NCBI GenBank assembly: GCA_023382135.1
Contig: JAMCQK010000090.1
Coordinates: 1-20,398, forward strand
Direction of reading: 5' to 3'
Source of the DNA: Deinococcus sp.
Lineage (GTDB): Bacteria > Deinococcota > Deinococci > Deinococcales > Thermaceae
Length of the DNA: 20,398 nt
Part shown: positions 1-6,065 of the stretch, one piece after another
How the letters are laid out: each line of letters begins with the position of its first letter
How positions within the stretch are numbered: position 1 is the first letter of the stretch
Notes under the pieces: model-generated
Told to the model about the DNA's origin: nothing
The model's database searches: none
What the model saw: the letters and a program-made list of their open reading frames with translations, nothing else
Program-made: the position numbers and the translations under genes

Positions 1-2
1 CA

Positions 3-41
3 CGTTCGAACCCGCCCGAAGAAAAACCCGTCAATGGCTAA
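3..41 (+). CDS. C-terminal end of an unidentified upstream gene (partial)
   Basis: This frame is open from the window edge to a TAA at 39-41, giving a tail that ends in EEKPVNG. The TAA overlaps the ATG of cdd as TAATG, the usual arrangement for translational coupling inside an operon. No family can be recognised from a dozen residues. The frame of cdd itself is also open upstream to the window edge, so the reading rests only on the overlap geometry. Confidence 0.3.
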   Translation, partial: RSNPPEEKPVNG

Positions 42-424
42 TGGAAATCTTTGAGCAGCTCGTTGCCTTGCTAGGGCGTTCCTACGCGCCTTATTCGCGC
101 TTTCCGGTGGCGGCCATCATCAAGACCAAGAGCGGAAAGTTGTACGCCGGGGTCAACGTGGAAAACTCCGCCTATCCCCTCTCCCGCTGCGCTGAGCAAG
201 GCGCGGTAAGCGCCATGGTGGCGGCGGGCGAGCAAGAAATCGCTGAAGTTTGGGTAATGGGTAAGGGTGAAAAACCTCCCACGCCCTGCGGCGGTTGTCG
301 CCAGGTGCTCTCAGAGTTTGCCGTTCCGGAGGTGAGGATACACTGCCTCACCGATTCCGGACAAACCAGTACCAACACACTCGGCGAGTTATTACCTTAC
401 GCATTCAAGCTTGAGTCACGCTAA
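41..424 (+). CDS. cdd: Cytidine deaminase
   Basis: Zinc-dependent hydrolytic deamination of (deoxy)cytidine to (deoxy)uridine in pyrimidine salvage, in the cytosol. The 127-aa length matches the short tetrameric class found in Gram-positives and many other bacteria. Seen in the sequence: the substrate-binding NVENSAYP stretch at about residues 39-46, the zinc/catalytic CAE motif (Cys50, catalytic Glu52) and the PCGGCRQ zinc motif (Cys83, Cys86). All catalytic residues are present and the gene looks intact. The start ATG overlaps the stop of a preceding frame (TAATG), which suggests it is the last gene of an operon running in from the left. The next gene to the right is on the opposite strand and converges on it. 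Confidence 0.95.
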   Translation: MEIFEQLVALLGRSYAPYSRFPVAAIIKTKSGKLYAGVNVENSAYPLSRCAEQGAVSAMVAAGEQEIAEVWVMGKGEKPPTPCGGCRQVLSEFAVPEVRIHCLTDSGQTSTNTLGELLPYAFKLESR

Positions 425-581
425 TCTTCAAAGTGTCTTGCGCTTTGGTTTGGCGAACCAGAGTTTTTGCTCCCCCTGGCCTGCGCTCAAGGACCCCAGA
501 GGAAGCAGCACGCGGACCGGGTTTCCACCATAGTTTTGCGAATCTCACAACGGTCAAACTCAGGAGTGGGACTTCGCCAGT

Positions 582-1208
582 TCACGTCTCCGGCTCAGCC
601 AGTGAGGCCGCAAGCCCCGCGACAAGCTGCCTTACATTCTCGCTCAAGGCCGCCAAGCCTGGGGCGAAAGCGCTGAGCCCGTCAGCGGTGCTCTCAGCAG
701 CCTGAAGCAGCTTTTCCCGTTCCCGCTCGAGGGCGTACAGTAACCCGCCAGCACGCAGTGCCAGCCAGCGGCTACCATCAAAACTCCAACACGTACCCTT
801 GCTTTCCTTCCAGAGGGCCTGGGCTTTAGCCTCCAGGACCCCCAGTTCCAGACGGGCCATGCCCAGGGCACGGGCCTCAGCCACCAGCAAGAGCACCGCC
901 TCGAGCAAGGCCTCGCCCACCGGTACCGCTCTAGGGGCCAGCCGGTTCAAGAGCGCCAGGGCTGCGTTAGCCTCAGCCCGCGAACCCTGAACATGAAACT
1001 CCAGCACCTGCCGGTTGCTCTGGCACTTGTAAAGTTCATAACGCAGCACTGCATTTTCCCGCAGAACCGGTGCAGCATCGTGGGCGATACGTTCGTTCTG
1101 TTTGCGGTAGAAGTCGAGATCGGCCTCGAGTCGGGCGACGCTGGCCCTGAGGGTTTCCAATTCACGGCGATTTTCGGACTTTGATAGTGATCTGTGAAAC
1201 CAACTCAT
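582..1208 (-). CDS. Coiled-coil protein of unknown function
   Basis: A 208-aa soluble protein with no signal peptide or membrane segment. Residues about 14-65 are rich in Leu, Glu, Arg and Ala with heptad-like spacing (RRELETLRASVARLEADL), predicting a coiled coil. The rest is Ala/Leu-rich helix. Its start overlaps the stop of the preceding DUF6062-like gene as ATGA (1205-1208), and a GGAGG lies 6 nt before the ATG. The two genes are therefore almost certainly co-translated and their products may act together. I recognise no family or catalytic motif. A structural or partner-binding role in the antiporter/stress-protein operon is inference only. Confidence 0.7.
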   Translation of the reverse strand: MSWFHRSLSKSENRRELETLRASVARLEADLDFYRKQNERIAHDAAPVLRENAVLRYELYKCQSNRQVLEFHVQGSRAEANAALALLNRLAPRAVPVGEALLEAVLLLVAEARALGMARLELGVLEAKAQALWKESKGTCWSFDGSRWLALRAGGLLYALEREREKLLQAAESTADGLSAFAPGLAALSENVRQLVAGLAASLAEPET

Positions 1209-1792
1209 ACCTCGCCTCCCAGGGCACGGATGGCCCGCAGCCAGCTATCACCTTCCTTATCGATAGGTTCGTGGATGTAGCGGTAGTCGTTTTTGCGTTC
1301 GAGCTCTGCCAGTTCATTCAGCAAGTCTTTTATGCGGCCGGAAAAAAGGCTTCGCAGGGAACCGTCAGGCAGCTGGGACAGGTGCTTCAGGCACAGAAAA
1401 CCCTTTCCCACCTCCCAGGCCGCCGCCACCTGCCACTGCGGGATTTGCTGGAGAGCGCTCAGGTAGCGCAGCTCGGCCTTAGCCTCTACAGCGCAGGCGG
1501 GGCAGTCCGGGGGCCGCCAGAGCACTTTTTGCAGGAAGGCCAAGCGGCTAGGGAGCAGGTCCTGAAGCAGGATAGTGGCCGAGAGCATAGGGGAATCTAG
1601 TTCCCGCACCTCTTGCCAGTGCCGGGAGCACAACCCCCCGCGCCGCCGCCAGTCGTCGCGTACCACAAGGTCGTTGATGCCATCGGCGAAGACCCCCTCC
1701 AGGTAAGCCCGCGCGGCTCGGCGAGCCATATAGCAGATGGAACAATAGGGCTCAGCCAGGGCTTCCAGCAGGTCATACTCGCTGTTGTGCAT
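1205..1792 (-). CDS. Cys/His-rich DUF6062-like protein
   Basis: 195 aa with a striking repeated pattern of metal-ligand-like pairs: CSIC (Cys17, Cys20), CSRHW (Cys55, His58), CPAC (Cys97, Cys100) and CLKH (Cys134, His137). This is two copies of a CxxC...CxxH unit, which could form two zinc (or other metal) sites. The layout resembles the DUF6062 family, whose function is not known to me. It lies 49 nt downstream of the universal stress protein gene on the same strand and overlaps the coiled-coil gene that follows. A GGAAG sits about 7 nt before the ATG. A redox- or metal-sensing role would fit the neighbours (antiporter and USP), but this is inference. Confidence 0.75.
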   Translation of the reverse strand: MHNSEYDLLEALAEPYCSICYMARRAARAYLEGVFADGINDLVVRDDWRRRGGLCSRHWQEVRELDSPMLSATILLQDLLPSRLAFLQKVLWRPPDCPACAVEAKAELRYLSALQQIPQWQVAAAWEVGKGFLCLKHLSQLPDGSLRSLFSGRIKDLLNELAELERKNDYRYIHEPIDKEGDSWLRAIRALGGEV

Positions 1793-1841
1793 GATCGTCT
1801 TCCGATAGGGGTTCGGGCATCTCTATCACCGTGCTGCTCTC

Positions 1842-2270
1842 CTAGTGCACCACCATCACCGCGCAGGGCGCGTAGCGCAGCACCCGCTCAGACACCGAGC
1901 CCAGCATCCAGCGCTGCACCGGGGTCAGACCGCGCCGGCCCAGCACGATGAGGTCGAAGTGCTCCTCCTCGGCCAGGCGCACCAGGGTTTCGGCGGGGTG
2001 ACCCACCTGGGTGCGGGCCTTGAAGTTGACCCCCCGCTTCTGGGCTTCATTCCGGGCCCATCCAAAGGCTTCGGCCAGCGTCCCCCTGGCTTCTTCCAGG
2101 GCCGAGTTCACTTCGCCTTCGAGTTCGGCGAACTCTGGAGGGCGGGCCACTGCCAGCGCCACCACCTCTCCCCTAAAAGCCTGGGCTAGTTCGAACGCAG
2201 CCAGCATGGCCTTTCGCGCCGTTTCCGAGCCGTCGTAACCCACCAATAGGCGTCTAAACACTGTCCTCAC
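1842..2270 (-). CDS. Universal stress protein (UspA family)
   Basis: 142 aa, the standard single-domain USP length. The N-terminal strand LLVGYDGS (residues 8-15) and the C-terminal nucleotide-binding signature G-2x-G-9x-G-S (GRRG 111-114, GS 124-125) are both present. It is therefore predicted to be of the ATP-binding type, forming cytosolic dimers in stress adaptation. The start is GTG at 2270, with an AGGAAAGG-like Shine-Dalgarno just upstream. The gene lies downstream of a CPA2 antiporter on the same strand. USP proteins commonly accompany ion transporters, so it may sense ATP/ADP and modulate or accompany ion homeostasis. A 30-aa ORF overlaps its start in another frame. Confidence 0.92.
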   Translation of the reverse strand: MRTVFRRLLVGYDGSETARKAMLAAFELAQAFRGEVVALAVARPPEFAELEGEVNSALEEARGTLAEAFGWARNEAQKRGVNFKARTQVGHPAETLVRLAEEEHFDLIVLGRRGLTPVQRWMLGSVSERVLRYAPCAVMVVH

Positions 2271-2346
2271 CTGCCTTTCCTAGCCTTTCTGCCTTGACGA
2301 TAAGCCCTTCGGCGTCTGTTTTCTGGTTCGCAATCACGCGGGTCAT
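2254..2346 (-). CDS. Possible 30-aa micro-ORF bridging antiporter and usp
   Basis: The ATG at 2346 overlaps the antiporter stop as ATGA (2343-2346). A consensus GGAGGT lies 6 nt upstream, inside the last codons of the antiporter. The frame encodes MTRVIANQKTDAEGLIVKAE followed by a short Gly/Lys-rich tail, and stops at 2254-2256, about 15 nt inside usp. No similarity is recognised. It could be a translated coupling peptide carrying ribosomes from the antiporter to the GTG-started usp, or chance. The good ribosome-binding site and exact ATGA overlap are the only evidence. Confidence 0.35.
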   Translation of the reverse strand: MTRVIANQKTDAEGLIVKAERLGKAGEDSV

Positions 2347-3527
2347 ACCTGCACCTCCGGCTGCGTCACCCCGACCACCCGCTCCAGGTGCCGCCGGGGC
2401 AGGAAGAAGCGGTTGGCGATCCAGGTAGGCACCACCGCGCTCGCGATCACCGCCGCCACCAGGAAGGAGTACTGGGCCTGGTTAATGATTCCGTGGGACA
2501 AGCCGTAGAGCGCCGAGATGGTGCCGAAGGTGAGGCCGGTAGACATCAGCAGCGTGGTATACATGGCCTCGCCCTTGGGATAGCGGAAGAAGTGGGTCAC
2601 TGGGTAGATGCCGACAAACTTGGCGGCCATCTTGGCCAGCAAAAGCACCAGGAAGACCCCGAACCCCGAAATCAGCATGGGAAGCTGTACCAGCGACCCG
2701 GCACGGATGAAGTAAAAGGGGGTCAGCAGCCCAAAGGTGAGTGTGCGCAACCGGCGGATCAGGGCATGGTCTTTGCCCACGGTTCCGGCCAACGCCATGC
2801 CGATCAGGTAGGCGGGCAGCACCGCTTCTGAGCCGCTCCACGCCGCCAAGCCCCCCAGCATAAACAGGACGAAGAGCAGGTACTTGGCTTCTAGCTCGCT
2901 AGTTCTGCCCCCATAGCGCCTGAAGAAAGGGCTGGTCACCCGGAGCAGTATCCAGAGCCCCGCCGCAAGCCCCAGTGTAAAGAGCAGGGTGCGTACGCTG
3001 AAGGGGGCAAAGAGAAGGCCCAGAGCCAGCACAGTGCCCAGATCAGTCACAAAGCAGGCCGCCAGGACGACTTTGCCAAAGGGTGTTTTGTTGAGCCCCA
3101 GCTCGAGCATCACCGCGTAGACCACAGCCACGCTGGTGGTGGAGAGGGCTACCCCGGCCAACCACGCGGCCCGCGGCTCCCAGCCCAGCAAGACCCAGGC
3201 TGCCCAAACCCCGCCAAATAAGGGAACCGCAAAGCTCACCAAGCCAATCGAAAGCGCCTCCTTCCAGCTTTTTCTGAAGGCTTCCGGCTCCAACTCAGCC
3301 CCCGCAAGAAAGGTGAGCACCATTGCCCCCACCGAAGCCAGAAAGCGAACCCACTCCGACTTGGCCCCCAGGGCTTCCGAGCCTAACGCGGCGCCAATCA
3401 GGAGCTGGGCCACTACGCCCACCACGATTTCGGTTAGGGCTACCGAAATGCGCAGCCAGATGGAAAGCAGCGTAGCGAAGAGAGCCAAACCCAACCAGAG
3501 CGCCGCGGTGAACAAGGTGTTTTCCAT
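2343..3527 (-). CDS. CPA2-family cation:proton antiporter
   Basis: 394-aa integral membrane protein with about 11-12 hydrophobic segments across its length. It exchanges Na+ or K+ for H+ across the cytoplasmic membrane. Family signs: the broken-helix stretch GVALSTTSVAVVY (about 125-137), the transport-site helix FVTDLGTVLAL with Asp162, FYFIRAG (271-277) and LLLAKMAAKF with Lys299. The residue before the key Asp is Thr161, where electrogenic members such as NapA have a second Asp, so I infer an electroneutral or Kef-like exchanger. There is no Kef-type RCK/TrkA-N domain at the C-terminus. AAGGAGG lies 6-7 nt before the ATG. It is the first gene of the operon with usp, the DUF6062-like gene and the coiled-coil gene. 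Confidence 0.88.
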   Translation of the reverse strand: MENTLFTAALWLGLALFATLLSIWLRISVALTEIVVGVVAQLLIGAALGSEALGAKSEWVRFLASVGAMVLTFLAGAELEPEAFRKSWKEALSIGLVSFAVPLFGGVWAAWVLLGWEPRAAWLAGVALSTTSVAVVYAVMLELGLNKTPFGKVVLAACFVTDLGTVLALGLLFAPFSVRTLLFTLGLAAGLWILLRVTSPFFRRYGGRTSELEAKYLLFVLFMLGGLAAWSGSEAVLPAYLIGMALAGTVGKDHALIRRLRTLTFGLLTPFYFIRAGSLVQLPMLISGFGVFLVLLLAKMAAKFVGIYPVTHFFRYPKGEAMYTTLLMSTGLTFGTISALYGLSHGIINQAQYSFLVAAVIASAVVPTWIANRFFLPRRHLERVVGVTQPEVQV

Positions 3528-3560
3528 GCCCCGCCTCCTTGCTTGGGGTAGGGCACAACA

Positions 3561-3590
3561 ATAGCTCCTACCCCTAGGGGTAGGAGCTAT
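3561..3590. promoter_or_regulatory. Perfect 30-bp palindrome upstream of the antiporter gene
   Basis: Each half is ATAGCTCCTACCCCT or its exact complement, with no mismatch and no loop. It begins 33 bp upstream of the antiporter ATG and lies between that ATG and the candidate promoter, so it would be in the 5' leader. No T-run follows on either side, so it is not a standard terminator. It could be an operator for a dimeric regulator or an RNA hairpin controlling the operon. Confidence 0.6.
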
Positions 3591-4042
3591 CAGCCTGTCG
3601 GCGGTTTAGGCGAGCTCCATCGCCTTACGCTCTAGTATACCACTCCCATAGTGAACGCAAGGTTAAACGTACCTGGACCACCCCCATTTCGACTTAGCTT
3701 TGACTATCGGCCCGGTGCCTAGAGGTAATTCTCTCCCACACCTCGCAGGCTGGTCGCGCATAAATCTGCTTTGTGCGGCGCGCTGTTCTTCTGCAGATGC
3801 CCGAAAGACATTCCCGCATACAACCAGATTGTGGCCACACTGGCCCTCATAGGCGGTAGGGGGGTAACTTGGCGCAACTCTAGCCGCTTGTTACACGGTG
3901 TGCTGGATGCTTCTTGGACTATACCGGATATAACGGCTGCTCTCAAAGAGATAGCCGGGTTTTTATTTGTCCTGGTGGGTGCAGAGTTTCTGAGCCAGCG
4001 AGAACAGAATGGGCGAGCAACCATCGCTGGCGCCTTTGCAAA
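3591..4042. other. Poorly coding gap between two minus-strand operons
   Basis: Apart from the antiporter promoter at its left end, I see no convincing gene. A plus-strand frame starting with TTG at 3771 runs to 4058. It contains one hydrophobic stretch (about EIAGFLFVLVGAEFL), but it has no ribosome-binding site, overlaps the end of the YbjQ-like gene and resembles nothing I know. A minus-strand frame (3719-4024) is Ser/Arg/Pro-rich and looks like a shadow. The stretch appears less GC-rich than its neighbours and may be a decayed gene or inserted DNA. Confidence 0.4.
3634..3660 (-). promoter_or_regulatory. Candidate promoter of the antiporter operon
   Basis: Read on the minus strand there is a TATACT -10 box (3634-3639). 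A TTGCGT -35-like box (3655-3660) lies 15 bp upstream, a slightly short spacer. It is the only good -10 hexamer between the antiporter start and the poorly coding gap. The 30-bp palindrome lies downstream of it, in the transcribed leader. Confidence 0.4.
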
Positions 4043-4390
4043 CTATCTGTGGGAATAGTCGGGCTCCACCACCACAGCAGTTCCGTAGGCCAGGACCTCG
4101 GTAATCCCATCGGAAATCTCGTTGGCGTCATAGCGCATGGCAATCACGGCGTTTGCCCCCAGCTGAGATGCGTGGGTTAACAAAAGTTCATAGGCTTCTT
4201 GCCGGGCTTTCTCCGCCAGCTGGGTATACAGCGTGATATTCCCGCCAAACAGGCTTTGTATCGAGGCGCCAATATTTCCGAGAACGCTTCTCGACCGCAC
4301 CGTAAGGCCCCGCACAACCCCAAGTTGTTTTGTGATCCGGTACCCCGGAAGCTCGTTGGCGGTAGTTACAAGAATGTTGCCTAAAACCAT
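4043..4390 (-). CDS. YbjQ / UPF0145 family protein
   Basis: 115 aa, matching the YbjQ (DUF74, putative heavy-metal-binding) family over its full length. The pattern is VTTANELPGYRI at the N-terminus, then GVVRGLTVRSRS, a long amphipathic helix (QLAEKARQEAYELL), GANAVIAMRYDA and a C-terminal EVLAYGTAVVVE strand. Members form small pentameric beta barrels. Their biochemical role is not settled, and the heavy-metal name is a family label. GGAGA lies about 7 nt before the ATG. The gene is 32 nt downstream of the lipoprotein gene on the same strand, so it is probably the last gene of that operon. Confidence 0.88.
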   Translation of the reverse strand: MVLGNILVTTANELPGYRITKQLGVVRGLTVRSRSVLGNIGASIQSLFGGNITLYTQLAEKARQEAYELLLTHASQLGANAVIAMRYDANEISDGITEVLAYGTAVVVEPDYSHR

Positions 4391-4422
4391 AAAAAGTCTC
4401 CTGGCCAGCCTGGCTAGCGTTC

Positions 4423-5196
4423 TTAACGCAAACCGCCTTGAAGAATCTGGGCAACTGGGCTCTGAAGAATGCCTGGGATGCTGGCAACTAAGTTGGCTTC
4501 GACCACCACCGCACCGACTCCAGGAAAGCCGGTCAGCCCGAAAGCCACCTCGCCTCTGCTTACGCCCGCAGGGGCCACGCGCATATTGAACCGGGCTTCT
4601 GCCACGCTACGTCCGCCGATCGAGAGCCGTAGGGGACCAAGCAACGAGTATCCAATGGGCGAAGGGTTCTGCACTTCCAAAGAGGCCCTGAGGGTAAGAC
4701 CCTCTAGCCTAAATTCTCCCAGGCGCAAGGTGGGGAGGCGGAAAAGCTGGCCCACCGAAACTTCGCGGTCCACAAAGGTAAAGGGGCCGATGGGAATTAC
4801 CGCCGGGCCGATGCGCGCGTTCATTGCACCCATGAGCCTGAACCGGGTTGGCTTTCCGGATACCAGGACCGCCAGCGCACTGGCCCCTTGTACCACCGGA
4901 ACCGAAAGCCTGGCGGTGGTCTCTCGCGAGGCGCCCGCCGCGAGATCCAGCGGGAACAGGTTCATGCCAAACCCCGCGCCGGCTAGCTCGGCGGTGAGGG
5001 TGCTCTCCTGCAGCGGCAGCGGGAAGCCGTTGGGATTGGTGAGCTTGAGGCGCAGGTTGAAGTCGGCGGCGCCCGCAAAAGGGTCGAGTTGCACGAGCTC
5101 GAAAGAAAGCAGCTCAATCTTTGGGGGTTCCGGTTGGGCCACCGGCACACAGCCAGCCAGGGCAAGCAAGAGAGATAGTACCGCTAAACGCTTCAT
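4423..5196 (-). CDS. Lipoprotein with two LEA-2/WHy-like domains
   Basis: 257 aa starting with a lipoprotein signal peptide, MKRLAVLSLLLALAGC, in which Cys16 follows a good LALAG lipobox. The mature protein would be anchored to a membrane facing the cell envelope. Two beta-rich repeats each contain the hallmark of water-stress/LEA type 2 domains, an Asn-Pro turn in a conserved strand (LTNPNGFPLPL near residue 52 and VQNPSPIGYSLL near 175). Such domains are linked with desiccation or envelope stress, but the exact function is not known. It starts 2 nt after the stop of the DapA-like gene, with AGGA 6 nt before the ATG, so it is co-transcribed. Confidence 0.8.
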   Translation of the reverse strand: MKRLAVLSLLLALAGCVPVAQPEPPKIELLSFELVQLDPFAGAADFNLRLKLTNPNGFPLPLQESTLTAELAGAGFGMNLFPLDLAAGASRETTARLSVPVVQGASALAVLVSGKPTRFRLMGAMNARIGPAVIPIGPFTFVDREVSVGQLFRLPTLRLGEFRLEGLTLRASLEVQNPSPIGYSLLGPLRLSIGGRSVAEARFNMRVAPAGVSRGEVAFGLTGFPGVGAVVVEANLVASIPGILQSPVAQILQGGLR

Positions 5197-5198
5197 GG

Positions 5199-6065
5199 TT
5201 ATCCTGTTACCAGCAGACCGTCATACTTGAGCTTGTCGAGGACCGGCCTAAAACCTGCCCAGTGCGGGCTTTCGTGGGGGTACGGTGGCCGCGGGTAGCC
5301 GCCCGGGAGACCCAGGTAACGTAGCGCCTGCTTCAAGAGCACAAAGCCGCCTTGAGCCAGAATCCGTCCCAGGGGTTCAAGTTGGCAGTGGAGGCGCAGA
5401 GCCTCGGAGCTATTGCCCTCTTTCCAGGCGGAAAGAATTGCACGGTAACCCTTGGGAGCCAGGTTAGCCGCCGCCAGAATGCCGCCTTTAGCGCCCAGCG
5501 CCAGAGACCCCAAAAACGTGGGGGCGTGTCCGGTAAAGACCTCGAGGCCCACCCCCGCCGCCCGATAAAAAGCCATCCGCGAAAGCTCACCGCTGGAATC
5601 TTTGAGGCCGGTTATGCGGGGGTGCTTGGCAAGCTCGGCAACCAGCGGAAGGGGCAGCTCCGCCTTGGTGTTTTGCGGCACGTGGTAGAGCCAGACCTCC
5701 GGGCCAGCGGCGCCGGCCAGTACCGTGTAGTAGCTGGCAAGCCCTTCCGCACTTAGATTGGCATTGTAATAGCGGGGCGGCGTAACCAGAACATAGCGGG
5801 CAGCCACCATGTTGGCTTGGGCAAGGGCCTCGAGGCCCGCTGGAATGGTCTCCTCCATCAACCCCATGCCGCAGGGCTTGCTGGGCTGCTGGGCCTTTAG
5901 ACCCTTCTCGCGCTCTGTATTCGATAGGTGAACGCCCTCCCCATTGGAGCCATAAAAAAGCAGCCCGTCCACCTGGGGCTCAAGCGCCTGGGCGAGCTCC
6001 GCGAAGGCCGCGGCATCCAGGTTTCCCTTGGCGTCAAACGGCGTTGGCAGCGGGGGAATAATCAT
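5199..6065 (-). CDS. Dihydrodipicolinate synthase family aldolase/lyase (DapA/NAL superfamily)
   Basis: 288 aa, the usual TIM-barrel length for class I pyruvate-dependent aldolases of this superfamily. Seen: the carboxylate-binding GSNGEGVHLS motif (39-48), the catalytic Tyr in WLYHVPQNT (Tyr127) and the Schiff-base Lys in ITGLKDSSG (Lys155). The chemistry is therefore intact, but the substrate cannot be told from the sequence. True DapA is one option; 2-keto-3-deoxy acid aldolase or N-acetylneuraminate lyase-like activity are others. The lack of any other lysine gene nearby argues against a dedicated dapA role. Its ATG overlaps the stop of the 672-aa membrane protein gene (ATGA, 6062-6065), so it is translationally coupled to an envelope protein, an unusual partner. 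Confidence 0.85.
   Translation of the reverse strand: MIIPPLPTPFDAKGNLDAAAFAELAQALEPQVDGLLFYGSNGEGVHLSNTEREKGLKAQQPSKPCGMGLMEETIPAGLEALAQANMVAARYVLVTPPRYYNANLSAEGLASYYTVLAGAAGPEVWLYHVPQNTKAELPLPLVAELAKHPRITGLKDSSGELSRMAFYRAAGVGLEVFTGHAPTFLGSLALGAKGGILAAANLAPKGYRAILSAWKEGNSSEALRLHCQLEPLGRILAQGGFVLLKQALRYLGLPGGYPRPPYPHESPHWAGFRPVLDKLKYDGLLVTG

Noticed and set aside
4469..5230. Plus-strand frame of about 250 codons opposite the lipoprotein gene
   Set aside because: The minus-strand product has a lipobox and LEA-2-like repeats, while the plus-strand product is Ser/Pro/Arg-rich with no domain.
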